From NCBI GenBank assembly GCA_011523655.1, contig WTGH01000024.1:147408-211407 (forward strand): DNA of 64,000 bases, written 5' to 3'. Position 1 is the stretch's first letter. Each line of letters starts with the position of its first letter. Of the stretch, positions 34,274 to 41,992 are shown in pieces. The position numbers and the translations under genes were made by a program. Source of the stretch: Rhodospirillaceae bacterium. GTDB taxonomy: Bacteria > Pseudomonadota > Alphaproteobacteria > Bin65. The notes beneath the pieces are model-generated. The model was given only the letters and a program-made list of their open reading frames with translations, was not told the origin of the DNA and searched no databases.

Positions 34274-35256
34274 CCCGCGAGCCCTGTTTCGATAACGATC
34301 TTGCCGGTCGATTTGCGCGCCAGCAGCATGGCCATCGCGGCCGATGTTTCCTCCAGCCCGAAGGTGGCCGAGATGTGCGGCTTCAGCAGGCCGTCGGCGT
34401 ACCAGCCGAGCAGTTCCTCGAAGCTGCGCAGGATCACCGGCGGATCGTTCTTCATATAGGCGCCCCAGAACACACCTACGGCGGCGGCGTTCTTGAGCAG
34501 CAGATAGTTGGCCGGCGCCTGCGGGATGCGGCCGGCGGCAAAGCCGATGACCAGCAGCCGGCCTTCCCAGGCGATGCAGCGCAGCGAGGCGTCGAACACG
34601 TCGCCGCCGACCGGGTCGTAGATCACGTTGGCGCCCTTGCCGCCGGTCAGTTCCAGGACCCGGCTGCGGATATCCTCCTCGGAATAGTCGATCGTCGCGT
34701 CGGCGCCGTTGGCTTCGGCGATCGCGCGTTTCTCCGCGCCCCGGGCCGTGCCGATCACGCGCGCGCCGAGCACCTTGCCGATCTGGACCGCCGTCAGTCC
34801 GACGCCGCCGGCCGCGCCATGAACCAGCAGGGTTTCGCCCGTTTGAAGCGCGCCGCGATGGCGCAGCGCGAGATGCGACGTGCCGTAGGCGACCGGGAAG
34901 GCGGCCGCGTCGGCGAAACCCATGCTGTCGGGAATTTTCAGAACCCGCCCCGCTTCCGTGACGCAACGTTCGGCAAATCCGCCATGGCCGGTCAGCGCCA
35001 TGACCCGGTCGCCCTCCTTCAGGCCGGAAACGCCGGCGCCCACGGCCTCGATCTCGCCGGCGGCCTCCATGCCCGGGCTGAAGGGGAACGGCGGTTTTTC
35101 CTGGTATTTGCCGGCCACGATCAGCGTGTCGGCAAAGTTCAGGCCCGCGGCATGAACGGCGATGCGCACCTCGCCCGCTTCCGGATCGCGCACCGGCAGC
35201 GAATCCACCGTCAGGTTTTCCGGATCGGTCCATTCCCGAACAACGACTGCCCGCAT
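34270..35256 (-). CDS. NADPH:quinone oxidoreductase family protein
   Basis: Zinc-free medium-chain dehydrogenase/reductase of 328 residues, close to the QOR/zeta-crystallin group. The GroES-like N-terminal part contains LNFADTLIVAGKYQEKPPFPFSPGMEAAGEIEAVG, followed by the NADPH-binding Rossmann motif VHGAAGGVGLTAVQIGKVLGARVIGTA. It lies 24 bases downstream of the asparaginase gene on the same strand and probably shares its transcript. Confidence 0.9.
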   Translation of the reverse strand: MRAVVVREWTDPENLTVDSLPVRDPEAGEVRIAVHAAGLNFADTLIVAGKYQEKPPFPFSPGMEAAGEIEAVGAGVSGLKEGDRVMALTGHGGFAERCVTEAGRVLKIPDSMGFADAAAFPVAYGTSHLALRHRGALQTGETLLVHGAAGGVGLTAVQIGKVLGARVIGTARGAEKRAIAEANGADATIDYSEEDIRSRVLELTGGKGANVIYDPVGGDVFDASLRCIAWEGRLLVIGFAAGRIPQAPANYLLLKNAAAVGVFWGAYMKNDPPVILRSFEELLGWYADGLLKPHISATFGLEETSAAMAMLLARKSTGKIVIETGLAG

Positions 35257-35280
35257 GGCGTATCTTCCCCTTATCGATTT

Positions 35281-36309
35281 TCAGAGTCTGCCCAGCCATC
35301 CGGGCGCGATGTCGAAACTGCCGACGATTTCGCCGGCGGCATTCCGGATCGGCGGCTCCACATAGGGGCGGAGCGCGGCCCAGTCCGCATCGTCCAGCAG
35401 TTCGAGATAGCGCAGGATGGCGGCCATCGCCACCTCCGCAGCCCGGCGCGCCCCGTCGTCGATCTTCAGCGCAACGCCGAGACCGAAATAGGGCAGGGCC
35501 GCCGCATAGACGCCTTCCGCGCCGGTCTTGACGACAAGGCCGTGGCCTTTCCGGCGTGTCAGAGCCGTATCGAACCGCTCGCTTCCGGCGACATGTTCGG
35601 GATAGCTGGCGATGGCGACCCTGAGCCGCCGGATCGCGGACTGGCGCGGTACCGGCAGGCCGCGCGTATCGGCGAAACGGGCGAACCCGCGCGCGATGGC
35701 GTGCAGCGGGATGGCCCAGCAGGGTGCGCCGCAGCCGTCGACGGTCAGCGCCGCCCCGGTCAGATCCGCTTCGGTCATTTCGGACAGAATTTCCCGGATG
35801 CGCCGTTGTACGGGATGGTCCGGTCTTGCGTATCCCTCCAGGGGCTGGCCGTTATTGAGCGCCGCCGAGATCATCGCCAGATGTTTGCCGCTGCAGTTGT
35901 TGTGGAGCCGCGTCGGCGCTTCGCCGTTCGCCTCCATGCGGACGCCCGACATGTGGCCGAGCGGCAGATGCGGTCCGCAGGCCAGTGCCGCTTCGGGCAC
36001 GTCCAGCCGGTGCAGCCAGCGCCGCCCCGTGCGCACATGGATCGGATCGCCGCTGTGGGAGGCGCAGGCCAGGGCGATTTCGTCGCCGGTGGCTTTCCAG
36101 ACGTCCGCGGCGCCGTCTTCGATGAACGGGATCGCCTGAAGCGGCTTGATCGCCGAACGCGGCAGGACGGGCCGTCCGATCGCGCCCGCTGCGAGCACGG
36201 TTTCGCCGTCGGCATCGATCACGCACACGGCGCCGCGATGGACGCTTTCCGGAAAGCCCGAGCGGGTGACGTTGATCAGTACGGGATTGGGCGACGGATC
36301 GTCGGTCAT
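35281..36309 (-). CDS. Asparaginase, thermolabile rhizobial (AnsA) type
   Basis: Hydrolyses L-asparagine to aspartate and ammonia. The 342-residue protein belongs to the PF06089 family, which is unrelated to E. coli asparaginases. Motifs are VNVTRSG-like INVTRSGFPESVHRGAV, VLPRSAIKPLQAIPF, ACASHSGDPIHV, HNNCSGKHLAMISAA and VDGCGAPCWAIPLHAIARGFARFAD. The SHSG and NNCSGKH motifs carry the residues linked to activity in Rhizobium etli. Confidence 0.92.
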   Translation of the reverse strand: MTDDPSPNPVLINVTRSGFPESVHRGAVCVIDADGETVLAAGAIGRPVLPRSAIKPLQAIPFIEDGAADVWKATGDEIALACASHSGDPIHVRTGRRWLHRLDVPEAALACGPHLPLGHMSGVRMEANGEAPTRLHNNCSGKHLAMISAALNNGQPLEGYARPDHPVQRRIREILSEMTEADLTGAALTVDGCGAPCWAIPLHAIARGFARFADTRGLPVPRQSAIRRLRVAIASYPEHVAGSERFDTALTRRKGHGLVVKTGAEGVYAAALPYFGLGVALKIDDGARRAAEVAMAAILRYLELLDDADWAALRPYVEPPIRNAAGEIVGSFDIAPGWLGRL

Positions 36310-36410
36310 AGGCTCAGGGCGGGACCAGGAGAGACCGGGGGCGTTAGACCGGGCCCGAATTTCGCAATGTCATCTTGTCCGGTTCATAGAGGCAGGCCAC
36401 ATCACTGTCC

Positions 36411-36971
36411 ATGCGCGGATATTTCGGCATCGGGGCGGAAGGTGTTTCGAAGGCCATGAATGCGGGCGCGCTGTTTCGCACCGCCCACGCCTTCGGCGCC
36501 AGCTTTCTGTTCACCGTCGATGCCGCCTGCAGCCGGAGCGAACTCGGAAAATCCGATACGTCCAAAAGCTGGGCGCATGTGCCGCTGCACGATTTCGAGT
36601 CCTGGCGGGACATCCGCCTGCCCGCAGGCTGTAGCCTTGTCGGCATCGAGCTGACGGAGAGTGCGATCGAACTGCCCAGTTTCACCCATCCGCCGCAGGC
36701 GGCCTATATCCTGGGGCCGGAACGCGGGAGTCTTTCGCCGGAAGTCACCGCGTTGTGCGCGCATGTGGTGAAGATCCCGACCAAATTCTCCGTGAACGTT
36801 GCTTTGGCCGGCGCGATCGTGATGTATGATCGGCTTCTGTCGATGGGCCGCTTCGCGCGTCGGCCGGAGATGCCGGGCGGGCCGGCGGAGTCTCTGCCGC
36901 CGCCGGAATTCGGCCCGCCGCTATGGGTGCGAAAGCAGCGAAACCGGGAAAAGTTGGGTGAATCGGGATAG
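36411..36971 (+). CDS. SpoU/TrmH-family RNA methyltransferase
   Basis: A short 186-residue SPOUT methyltransferase that would 2'-O-methylate tRNA or rRNA. The three SpoU motifs are visible: NAGALFRTAHAFGASFLF, YILGPERGSLSPEV and KIPTKFSVNVALAGAIVMYDRL. There is no extra N-terminal domain, so the target cannot be told. It lies 101 bases from the divergent asparaginase and 10 bases before the IalB-like gene. Confidence 0.9.
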   Translation: MRGYFGIGAEGVSKAMNAGALFRTAHAFGASFLFTVDAACSRSELGKSDTSKSWAHVPLHDFESWRDIRLPAGCSLVGIELTESAIELPSFTHPPQAAYILGPERGSLSPEVTALCAHVVKIPTKFSVNVALAGAIVMYDRLLSMGRFARRPEMPGGPAESLPPPEFGPPLWVRKQRNREKLGESG

Positions 36972-36981
36972 TCCCGCCGGA

Positions 36982-37521
36982 ATGTTGGCCAGGATCTGCC
37001 GGCATGCTGCCGCGATTGCCTGCGTCGGCGCCGGGGCGGTTGCGGCCCTGCAGGGGCCGGCCGCGGCGCAATCCGCGCCGAAGAGTTTCATCGCCAAATA
37101 CAAGGACTGGGAAGTCCACAAGGCCAAGGCCGCGGGGGCAGCCGTCTGCTATGCGGCCGCCATACCGAAACAGAGCCGGGGAAAATACAAGCGCCGGGGC
37201 GAGACCAGCCTGCTGGTTTCCTTCTGGCCGAAGCACAAGGTGCGCGGGCAGGTCGAGGTCCGCGCCGGCTACCGCTACAAGGCCGGCATCACCGCCACGC
37301 TGAAATTCAACAATGGCGCGACGTTCAAGCTCCGCACCAGCGCGGACAGCGCCTGGGGCAAGGATGCGGCCGAAGACCGGAAGATCGTCAGGAACCTGTC
37401 CGACCGCGCGCGCCTGACCGTAACCGGCCGGTCGTCGCGCGGCACGCTGACGGTGGACACATATTCGCTGGCCGGATTTCGGGCGGCCTTTGCCCGGGCG
37501 AAATCCGCCTGCGGCATGTAG
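36982..37521 (+). CDS. IalB-like periplasmic protein (invasion-associated locus B family)
   Basis: A 179-residue exported protein. Residues about 1-30 form a signal peptide (ACVGAGAVAALQGPAAAQSA). The mature part has KDWEVHKAKAAGAAVCYAA near its start, SLLVSFWPKHKV, and a Cys five residues from the end, which could form a disulfide with the first. The pattern matches IalB-like proteins, common in alphaproteobacteria and not specific to invasion. The ATG at 36982 is chosen for the signal peptide. Confidence 0.7.
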   Translation: MLARICRHAAAIACVGAGAVAALQGPAAAQSAPKSFIAKYKDWEVHKAKAAGAAVCYAAAIPKQSRGKYKRRGETSLLVSFWPKHKVRGQVEVRAGYRYKAGITATLKFNNGATFKLRTSADSAWGKDAAEDRKIVRNLSDRARLTVTGRSSRGTLTVDTYSLAGFRAAFARAKSACGM

Positions 37522-37710
37522 CGGCCTGCCGCAACGGCGACAGGACGCCCGCCCGCGGCGTCGCGGGCCTCGCCCGTAGTCCCCGCTACGCGCTTCGGCC
37601 CGCTTCTGGCGGATCGAACGTCCGGACGCGACGCAGGCCGTGACTGTGGGGAGAAATCCGGGTTAAACAGAGGCGTCAACCTCGCGCCCGGCAATTCCGG
37701 TAGTACGCCC

Positions 37711-38526
37711 ATGATTCGCAGCAATCCCGTGAAGGCCCGGCTTGCGGCCGGCAGGAAATCCCTCGGCCTCTGGCTGGTGGCCAACAGCAGCATGAACGCG
37801 GAGATCGTCGCCCGGGCCGGCCTCGATTTCGTCATCATCGATCACGAGCACGGGCCGGGCGACCTGATGGGGGCGGCGGCGCAGATGCAGGCGCTGCGCT
37901 CCGGCAGCATCGGCGCGGCCAACGATGACGGCCGCGAGCCGGGCGGACCGGCCGCGTTCATCCGGGTGCCGTGGAACGATACGCCCTACATCAAGCGTGC
38001 GCTGGATACCGGTGCCGAGGGCATCATGGTGCCCTATGTAGAGACCGCCGCAGAGGCCGAGGTGGCGGTGCGCGCCTGCAAATACCCGCCGGCCGGCAAC
38101 CGGGGCTGCGCCGTCAGCGCGATCCGCGCCACCGGGTTCGGGCACGATTCGGCCGAATACTGGAACCGCATCGACGGCGAAGTCTGCACCATAATTCAGA
38201 TCGAGACGCAGAAGGGTGTCGCCAACATTCCGGAAATCGCGCAGGTCGACGGCGTCGATATCCTGTTCATCGGCCCGACCGACCTGACCGCCACCAGCGG
38301 CTACAACCCGACCGTGCCGTCCGCTGAGGCCCGCGGACTCATCGAAAGCGCCGAAGCTGCCGTGAAGGCTTCGGGCAAGCCGATGGCCGCCGTACCCAAT
38401 TCCGGCCATTCTCCCGCACAGATGTTCGACCGCGGTTACGATCTCGTCGCCGCCGGCAGCGACCTCTCGCTGATCCGGGCCGGCGCCCGCGCCGCCATGG
38501 ACGCCCACCGCGAGCTATGGGGCTGA
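37711..38526 (+). CDS. HpcH/HpaI-family aldolase
   Basis: Class II pyruvate-dependent aldolase of 271 residues. It resembles 2-keto-3-deoxy-L-rhamnonate and 4-hydroxy-2-oxoheptanedioate aldolases. Key motifs are LVANSSMNAEIVARAGLDFVIIDHEHGPGD, RVPWNDTPYIKRALDTGAEGIMVPYVETAAEAE with the catalytic Arg, CTIIQIETQKGVANI with the metal Glu, and ILFIGPTDLTATSG with the metal Asp. The intergenic 37522-37710 contains only GC-rich sequence without visible gene. Confidence 0.9.
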   Translation: MIRSNPVKARLAAGRKSLGLWLVANSSMNAEIVARAGLDFVIIDHEHGPGDLMGAAAQMQALRSGSIGAANDDGREPGGPAAFIRVPWNDTPYIKRALDTGAEGIMVPYVETAAEAEVAVRACKYPPAGNRGCAVSAIRATGFGHDSAEYWNRIDGEVCTIIQIETQKGVANIPEIAQVDGVDILFIGPTDLTATSGYNPTVPSAEARGLIESAEAAVKASGKPMAAVPNSGHSPAQMFDRGYDLVAAGSDLSLIRAGARAAMDAHRELWG

Positions 38527-38546
38527 CAGATGCCTGCGCGAAAGTA

Positions 38547-38576
38547 ACATTAGTATTGCTTTTGTATTTGTAATGT
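38547..38576. promoter_or_regulatory. Inverted repeat before the brnT-like gene
   Basis: ACATTA at 38547-38552 and TAATGT at 38571-38576 are exact inverted copies in an A/T-rich stretch just before the toxin start. The position suits autoregulation by the antitoxin. No clear ribosome-binding sequence precedes the ATG. Confidence 0.4.
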
Positions 38577-38580
38577 AGTT

Positions 38581-38856
38581 ATGACGTATTTACGATTTGA
38601 ATGGGATGCCGCAAAGAGCGAACGTCTCAGGGCAGAACGGGGATTTGGCTTCGAAGACATCGTTGCGGCCGTCAACGCCGGCCATATGATCGACGACATC
38701 CCAAACCCCTCGTCGAAATATCGCGGCCAGAGAGTGATGGTTATCGCGATGTTCGATTACGTGATTCTCGTGCCCTATGTTAGAGACGCCGACCGGGCAT
38801 TCCTGAAGACCGCCTTTCCTAGCCGAAAGGCTCGAAAGAAGTATCGGGGTGACTGA
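38581..38856 (+). CDS. BrnT-family toxin
   Basis: A 91-residue protein of the BrnT ribonuclease-toxin family, whose fold resembles RelE. Family motifs are FEWDAAKSERLRAERGFGFEDIV, the core YRGQRVMVIAMFDYVILVPYV and the terminal RKARKKYRGD in place of the usual R/K-rich end. It is followed 2 bases later by an antitoxin gene, so the pair is translated together. Base composition is more A/T-rich than the neighbouring aldolase, consistent with a mobile toxin-antitoxin module. Confidence 0.85.
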   Translation: MTYLRFEWDAAKSERLRAERGFGFEDIVAAVNAGHMIDDIPNPSSKYRGQRVMVIAMFDYVILVPYVRDADRAFLKTAFPSRKARKKYRGD

Positions 38857-38858
38857 GC

Positions 38859-39179
38859 ATGCCGAGAACTCGAATTGTCGAAGATCCGCCGTTTCTGGAC
38901 GACGAGGAACGCGATGACATCCGCGCCGCCGAAAGAAGTATCGAGGCGCGAAAAGATTCGGTCACAGAACCGGACTTTGCTGAACGCAAGATGGAATTGG
39001 AGGCAATTGCACGCGCGACACTGGCGCCGCCAAAAACGCAAATTACAACACGGCTCCAAACGAGTGATCTCGCAAGACTAAAGGCGATCGCGCTCGCCAA
39101 AGGGCTGCCGTATCAAGCGCTGCTTTCATCGATCGTCCATCAATATGTTGAGGGCACGCTTGTCGAGAAACGTCCCTGA
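38859..39179 (+). CDS. CopG/BrnA-like antitoxin
   Basis: A 106-residue protein with an acidic helical N-terminal part (DDEERDDIRAAERSIEARK) and a C-terminal DNA-binding segment TTRLQTSDLARLKAIALAKGLPYQALLSSIVHQYVEG typical of CopG/RHH-type antitoxins. It would neutralise the BrnT-like toxin and repress the operon, probably through the inverted repeat upstream of the toxin gene. Confidence 0.8.
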   Translation: MPRTRIVEDPPFLDDEERDDIRAAERSIEARKDSVTEPDFAERKMELEAIARATLAPPKTQITTRLQTSDLARLKAIALAKGLPYQALLSSIVHQYVEGTLVEKRP

Positions 39180-39203
39180 CAGGTCAGTAGAGACTTTCGC
39201 CGC

Positions 39204-40241
39204 ATGACCCTCACGAACCGCCAGTGGCTGCTGGCCGAACGGCCGGCCGGGATGTTCGACGAATCCAATTTCCGGCTCGTGGAAACGCCGATCCCGGAAC
39301 CGGGCGAAGGCGAAATCCTGATCCACAACATCTGGCTCTCGGTCGATCCCTACATGCGTGGCCGGATGAATGCCGGGAAAAGCTATGCGAAACCGGTCGA
39401 AGTCGGCGCCGTCATGGAGGGCGGCACGGTCGGCGAGGTCGTCGCGTCGAATCATCCGGACTTCCGTGTCGGCGACATCGTCGAGGAGCGGCTGGGCTGG
39501 CAGGAATACGGTGTCACCGGCGGCCGGCTCACCCGCAGGATCGATCCTGCCCTGGCGCCGGTTTCGACCGCCGTCGGCGTTCTCGGCATGCCCGGCATGA
39601 CAGCCTATTTCGGCACGAAAGAGGTGATGGGCGTCAAGGCGGGCGGCACGGTCGTCGTGTCGGCCGCGTCCGGCGCCGTCGGCGGGCTGGTCGGCCAGAT
39701 CGCCCGGATCGAGGGCGCCGCACGGGTTGTCGGCATCGCCGGCGGCGAGGCCAAGTGCGGCTATTGCGTCGACGAGCTGGGCTATGACGGCTGCATCGAC
39801 TATCGCCAGTTCGGCAAGGACAGCGCGACGCTCGGGGCGGCGCTGGCGGAGGCCTGCCCGGACGGCATCGACGGCTATTTCGACAATGTCGGCGGCTGGA
39901 TTTCCGACGCGATCTATCCACGGACCAATCCGTTCGGCCGGATCGCGATCTGCGGCATGATCAGCGAATACAACCTGACCGAACCGGAACGGGTGCCGCG
40001 CTATACCCGCCAGATCCTCACCAACCGCCTGCGCGTCACCGGTTTCATCGTCACCGATTTCTGGAGCCGCTGGCAGGAGGGCCTGGAGGCGATGGCCGGC
40101 TGGATCGCCGACGGCCGGATCAGGTATCGGGAGGATGTCGAGGTCGGCATCGAAAATGCGCCCAGGGCCCTGCTGAAGCTGTTCCGCAGCGAGAATTTCG
40201 GCAAGCAGTTGGTCAGGCTGCGCGACGACCCGACGGGCTGA
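39204..40241 (+). CDS. NADP-dependent oxidoreductase (CurA/leukotriene B4 dehydrogenase-like)
   Basis: Zinc-free medium-chain reductase of 345 residues acting on alkenals, prostaglandin-like or curcumin-like enones. Family motifs are LLAERPAGMFDESNFRLVETPIPEPGEGEILIHNIWLSVDPYMRGRM, GMPGMTAYFG, the nucleotide-binding VSAASGAVGGLVGQIA and GYFDNVGGWISDAI. The physiological substrate is unknown. It lies 24 bases after the antitoxin gene, so the toxin-antitoxin module is wedged between two metabolic genes. Confidence 0.9.
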   Translation: MTLTNRQWLLAERPAGMFDESNFRLVETPIPEPGEGEILIHNIWLSVDPYMRGRMNAGKSYAKPVEVGAVMEGGTVGEVVASNHPDFRVGDIVEERLGWQEYGVTGGRLTRRIDPALAPVSTAVGVLGMPGMTAYFGTKEVMGVKAGGTVVVSAASGAVGGLVGQIARIEGAARVVGIAGGEAKCGYCVDELGYDGCIDYRQFGKDSATLGAALAEACPDGIDGYFDNVGGWISDAIYPRTNPFGRIAICGMISEYNLTEPERVPRYTRQILTNRLRVTGFIVTDFWSRWQEGLEAMAGWIADGRIRYREDVEVGIENAPRALLKLFRSENFGKQLVRLRDDPTG

Positions 40242-40267
40242 GCCGGCCTGAGCCGGGCTGCGTCCGG

Positions 40268-41902
40268 CTACGCCGGCTGCCCCGGTTCCGTTTCTCCGGG
40301 TCGCGGCGCTGCGGCGGCCGGCGCCGGCGGGAACACGGCGGTGAAGCGGCTGCCCACGCCGATTTCGCTAGCAATTTCCAGCCGCCCGCCATGGCGCGCC
40401 AGAATATGCTTGACGATCGCCAGCCCCAGGCCGGCGCCGCCGGAATCGGGCGTTTGACCGCCGGCGCCGGCAGGGGTCCCGCCGGAAGGTGCCGCAACAT
40501 TCGCCCCGACATTGCGCGCGCGAGCAACGTCGACGCGGTAGAACCGCTCGGTCAGCCGCGGCAGATGTTCCTCCGGAATGCCGTCGCCGCAGTCGTTCAC
40601 GGACAGCGCCACTTCACCGACGCCCGGTCCGCTCCCGCCGGGAGCGAAGACCCGGACCTCGATCGCCGTGCCGGGCTTGCCGTATTTGATCGCATTTTCG
40701 ATCAGGTTGCGGGCGACCCTGGCAATCTGGTCTTCGTCGCCGACGATTTCCGCCGGTTCGAGATCGTGCATCGCGACGATCCGGCTGCCCAGCCGCTCGG
40801 CAACGATCTTCAGCGCATCGACAACGCGCCGCACCGTCGCGTTGAGTTCGACCCGGCCGGTCGGCGGGCGGCGCTCGTCCATCTCGATGTTCGACAGCGA
40901 CAGCAGCGAATCGACCAGCCGCGTCATGCGCGCCGTCTGCTCCTCCATGATTCTCAGGAACCGCTCCTGGGCCGCGGCATCGTTTGCCGCCGGACCGCGC
41001 AGGGTTTCGAGAAAACCGGCCAGCGAGGCGAGCGGCGTGCGCAGTTCGTGCGATACGTTGGCGACCAGATCGACGCGCATCCGGTCGGCCTGAATCTGCG
41101 GGGTCAGGTCGCGCAGGAGAATCAGCGCTCCCCGGAGACCGTCCGTCTCCCGGCCGGACCCGTCCTGCCGGTCCGGCGATCCGGCCCGCGCCGGCTGGCC
41201 GAGCGGCGCGACCAGCGCCTGGAGATGGCGGTCCTGCGGCACGGATTCCCGGATCGTCACTTCCCGCTCGACACCGTCCTCGACCGAGTGCTGGACTGCC
41301 GCCAGCAACTCCGGATGGCGAATCGAATCCGGCAGCGGCCGGTCCTCGGCAACGCGGCGCAACAGGTCTTCCGCCCCGCGGCTGACGGCCAGAACGTCCC
41401 GGCCTTCGCTGACGAGGACTGCCGGCACCGGCATTCGACGCACCAGATCGACGGTTGCCTGCTGCACCTCAGCGCCCGTCCCGGTCTCGCCCCGGTCTGC
41501 GGATCCGGCCGGTTCATGCCCTGTCGGCGCGGCTTCGGGGCGCTGCCGCGAGGATCGCATCGCGACGGCCCGCAAGAGAAGGCCGGTGGCGAAACCGGCC
41601 GCGAGCCCGGCCAGTATGCCCTGCACCGCTCCGGCGCCGGAGTTGACGATGCCGGCGACCGCTCCGGCGGCCGCGCCGGCGGCAAGGGGCGCCGTCAGGT
41701 CCCTTCCGGATGCGCCCCGGATGGCGGAGGCAGGCGGCGCAGCCGGGCGCAGGCCGGAAGGCCCGTGCCGGCCCGCAGTTTCAGGCGCATCCTGCGGGGA
41801 GTCCTTGCCTGTCTCCGGCGTATCGCTGCCTGCATCGGCCACGTCCGGCCCCCTGTCCCAATGCTTGCCGATGTCCGGTGCACTTGCCGGCCCGGCCCGC
41901 AC
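40268..41902 (-). CDS. PhoR-like sensor histidine kinase
   Basis: A 544-residue two-component kinase. Residues about 65-115 form an Ala/Gly-rich membrane region, followed by a PAS-like segment (VPAVLVSEGRDVLAVSRGAEDLL), the H box VANVSHELRTPLASL with phospho-acceptor His285, the N box RNLIENAIKYG, G1 NDCGDGIPEEH and G2 GGAGLGLAIVKHILARHGG. The ATP lid between F box and G2 carries an extra low-complexity insert of about 24 residues. No response regulator gene is adjacent. The start is a GTG at 41902; the first 60 residues are low complexity and the true start may be further in. Confidence 0.85.
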   Translation of the reverse strand: MRAGPASAPDIGKHWDRGPDVADAGSDTPETGKDSPQDAPETAGRHGPSGLRPAAPPASAIRGASGRDLTAPLAAGAAAGAVAGIVNSGAGAVQGILAGLAAGFATGLLLRAVAMRSSRQRPEAAPTGHEPAGSADRGETGTGAEVQQATVDLVRRMPVPAVLVSEGRDVLAVSRGAEDLLRRVAEDRPLPDSIRHPELLAAVQHSVEDGVEREVTIRESVPQDRHLQALVAPLGQPARAGSPDRQDGSGRETDGLRGALILLRDLTPQIQADRMRVDLVANVSHELRTPLASLAGFLETLRGPAANDAAAQERFLRIMEEQTARMTRLVDSLLSLSNIEMDERRPPTGRVELNATVRRVVDALKIVAERLGSRIVAMHDLEPAEIVGDEDQIARVARNLIENAIKYGKPGTAIEVRVFAPGGSGPGVGEVALSVNDCGDGIPEEHLPRLTERFYRVDVARARNVGANVAAPSGGTPAGAGGQTPDSGGAGLGLAIVKHILARHGGRLEIASEIGVGSRFTAVFPPAPAAAAPRPGETEPGQPA

Positions 41903-41992
41903 ATCCGGGCATAGTATGCGCCGGGCATGACATCACGGTGAAATGTCCGAGTCCATGGCGGGCCGGTGCGGCCGCACCCTGAAACGGTCGGT

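Noticed and set aside
31511..35299. 1262-codon minus-strand frame across the Lon-like protease gene
   Set aside because: It is antisense to a gene with a full set of catalytic residues and only its last part coincides, in another frame, with the real quinone reductase.
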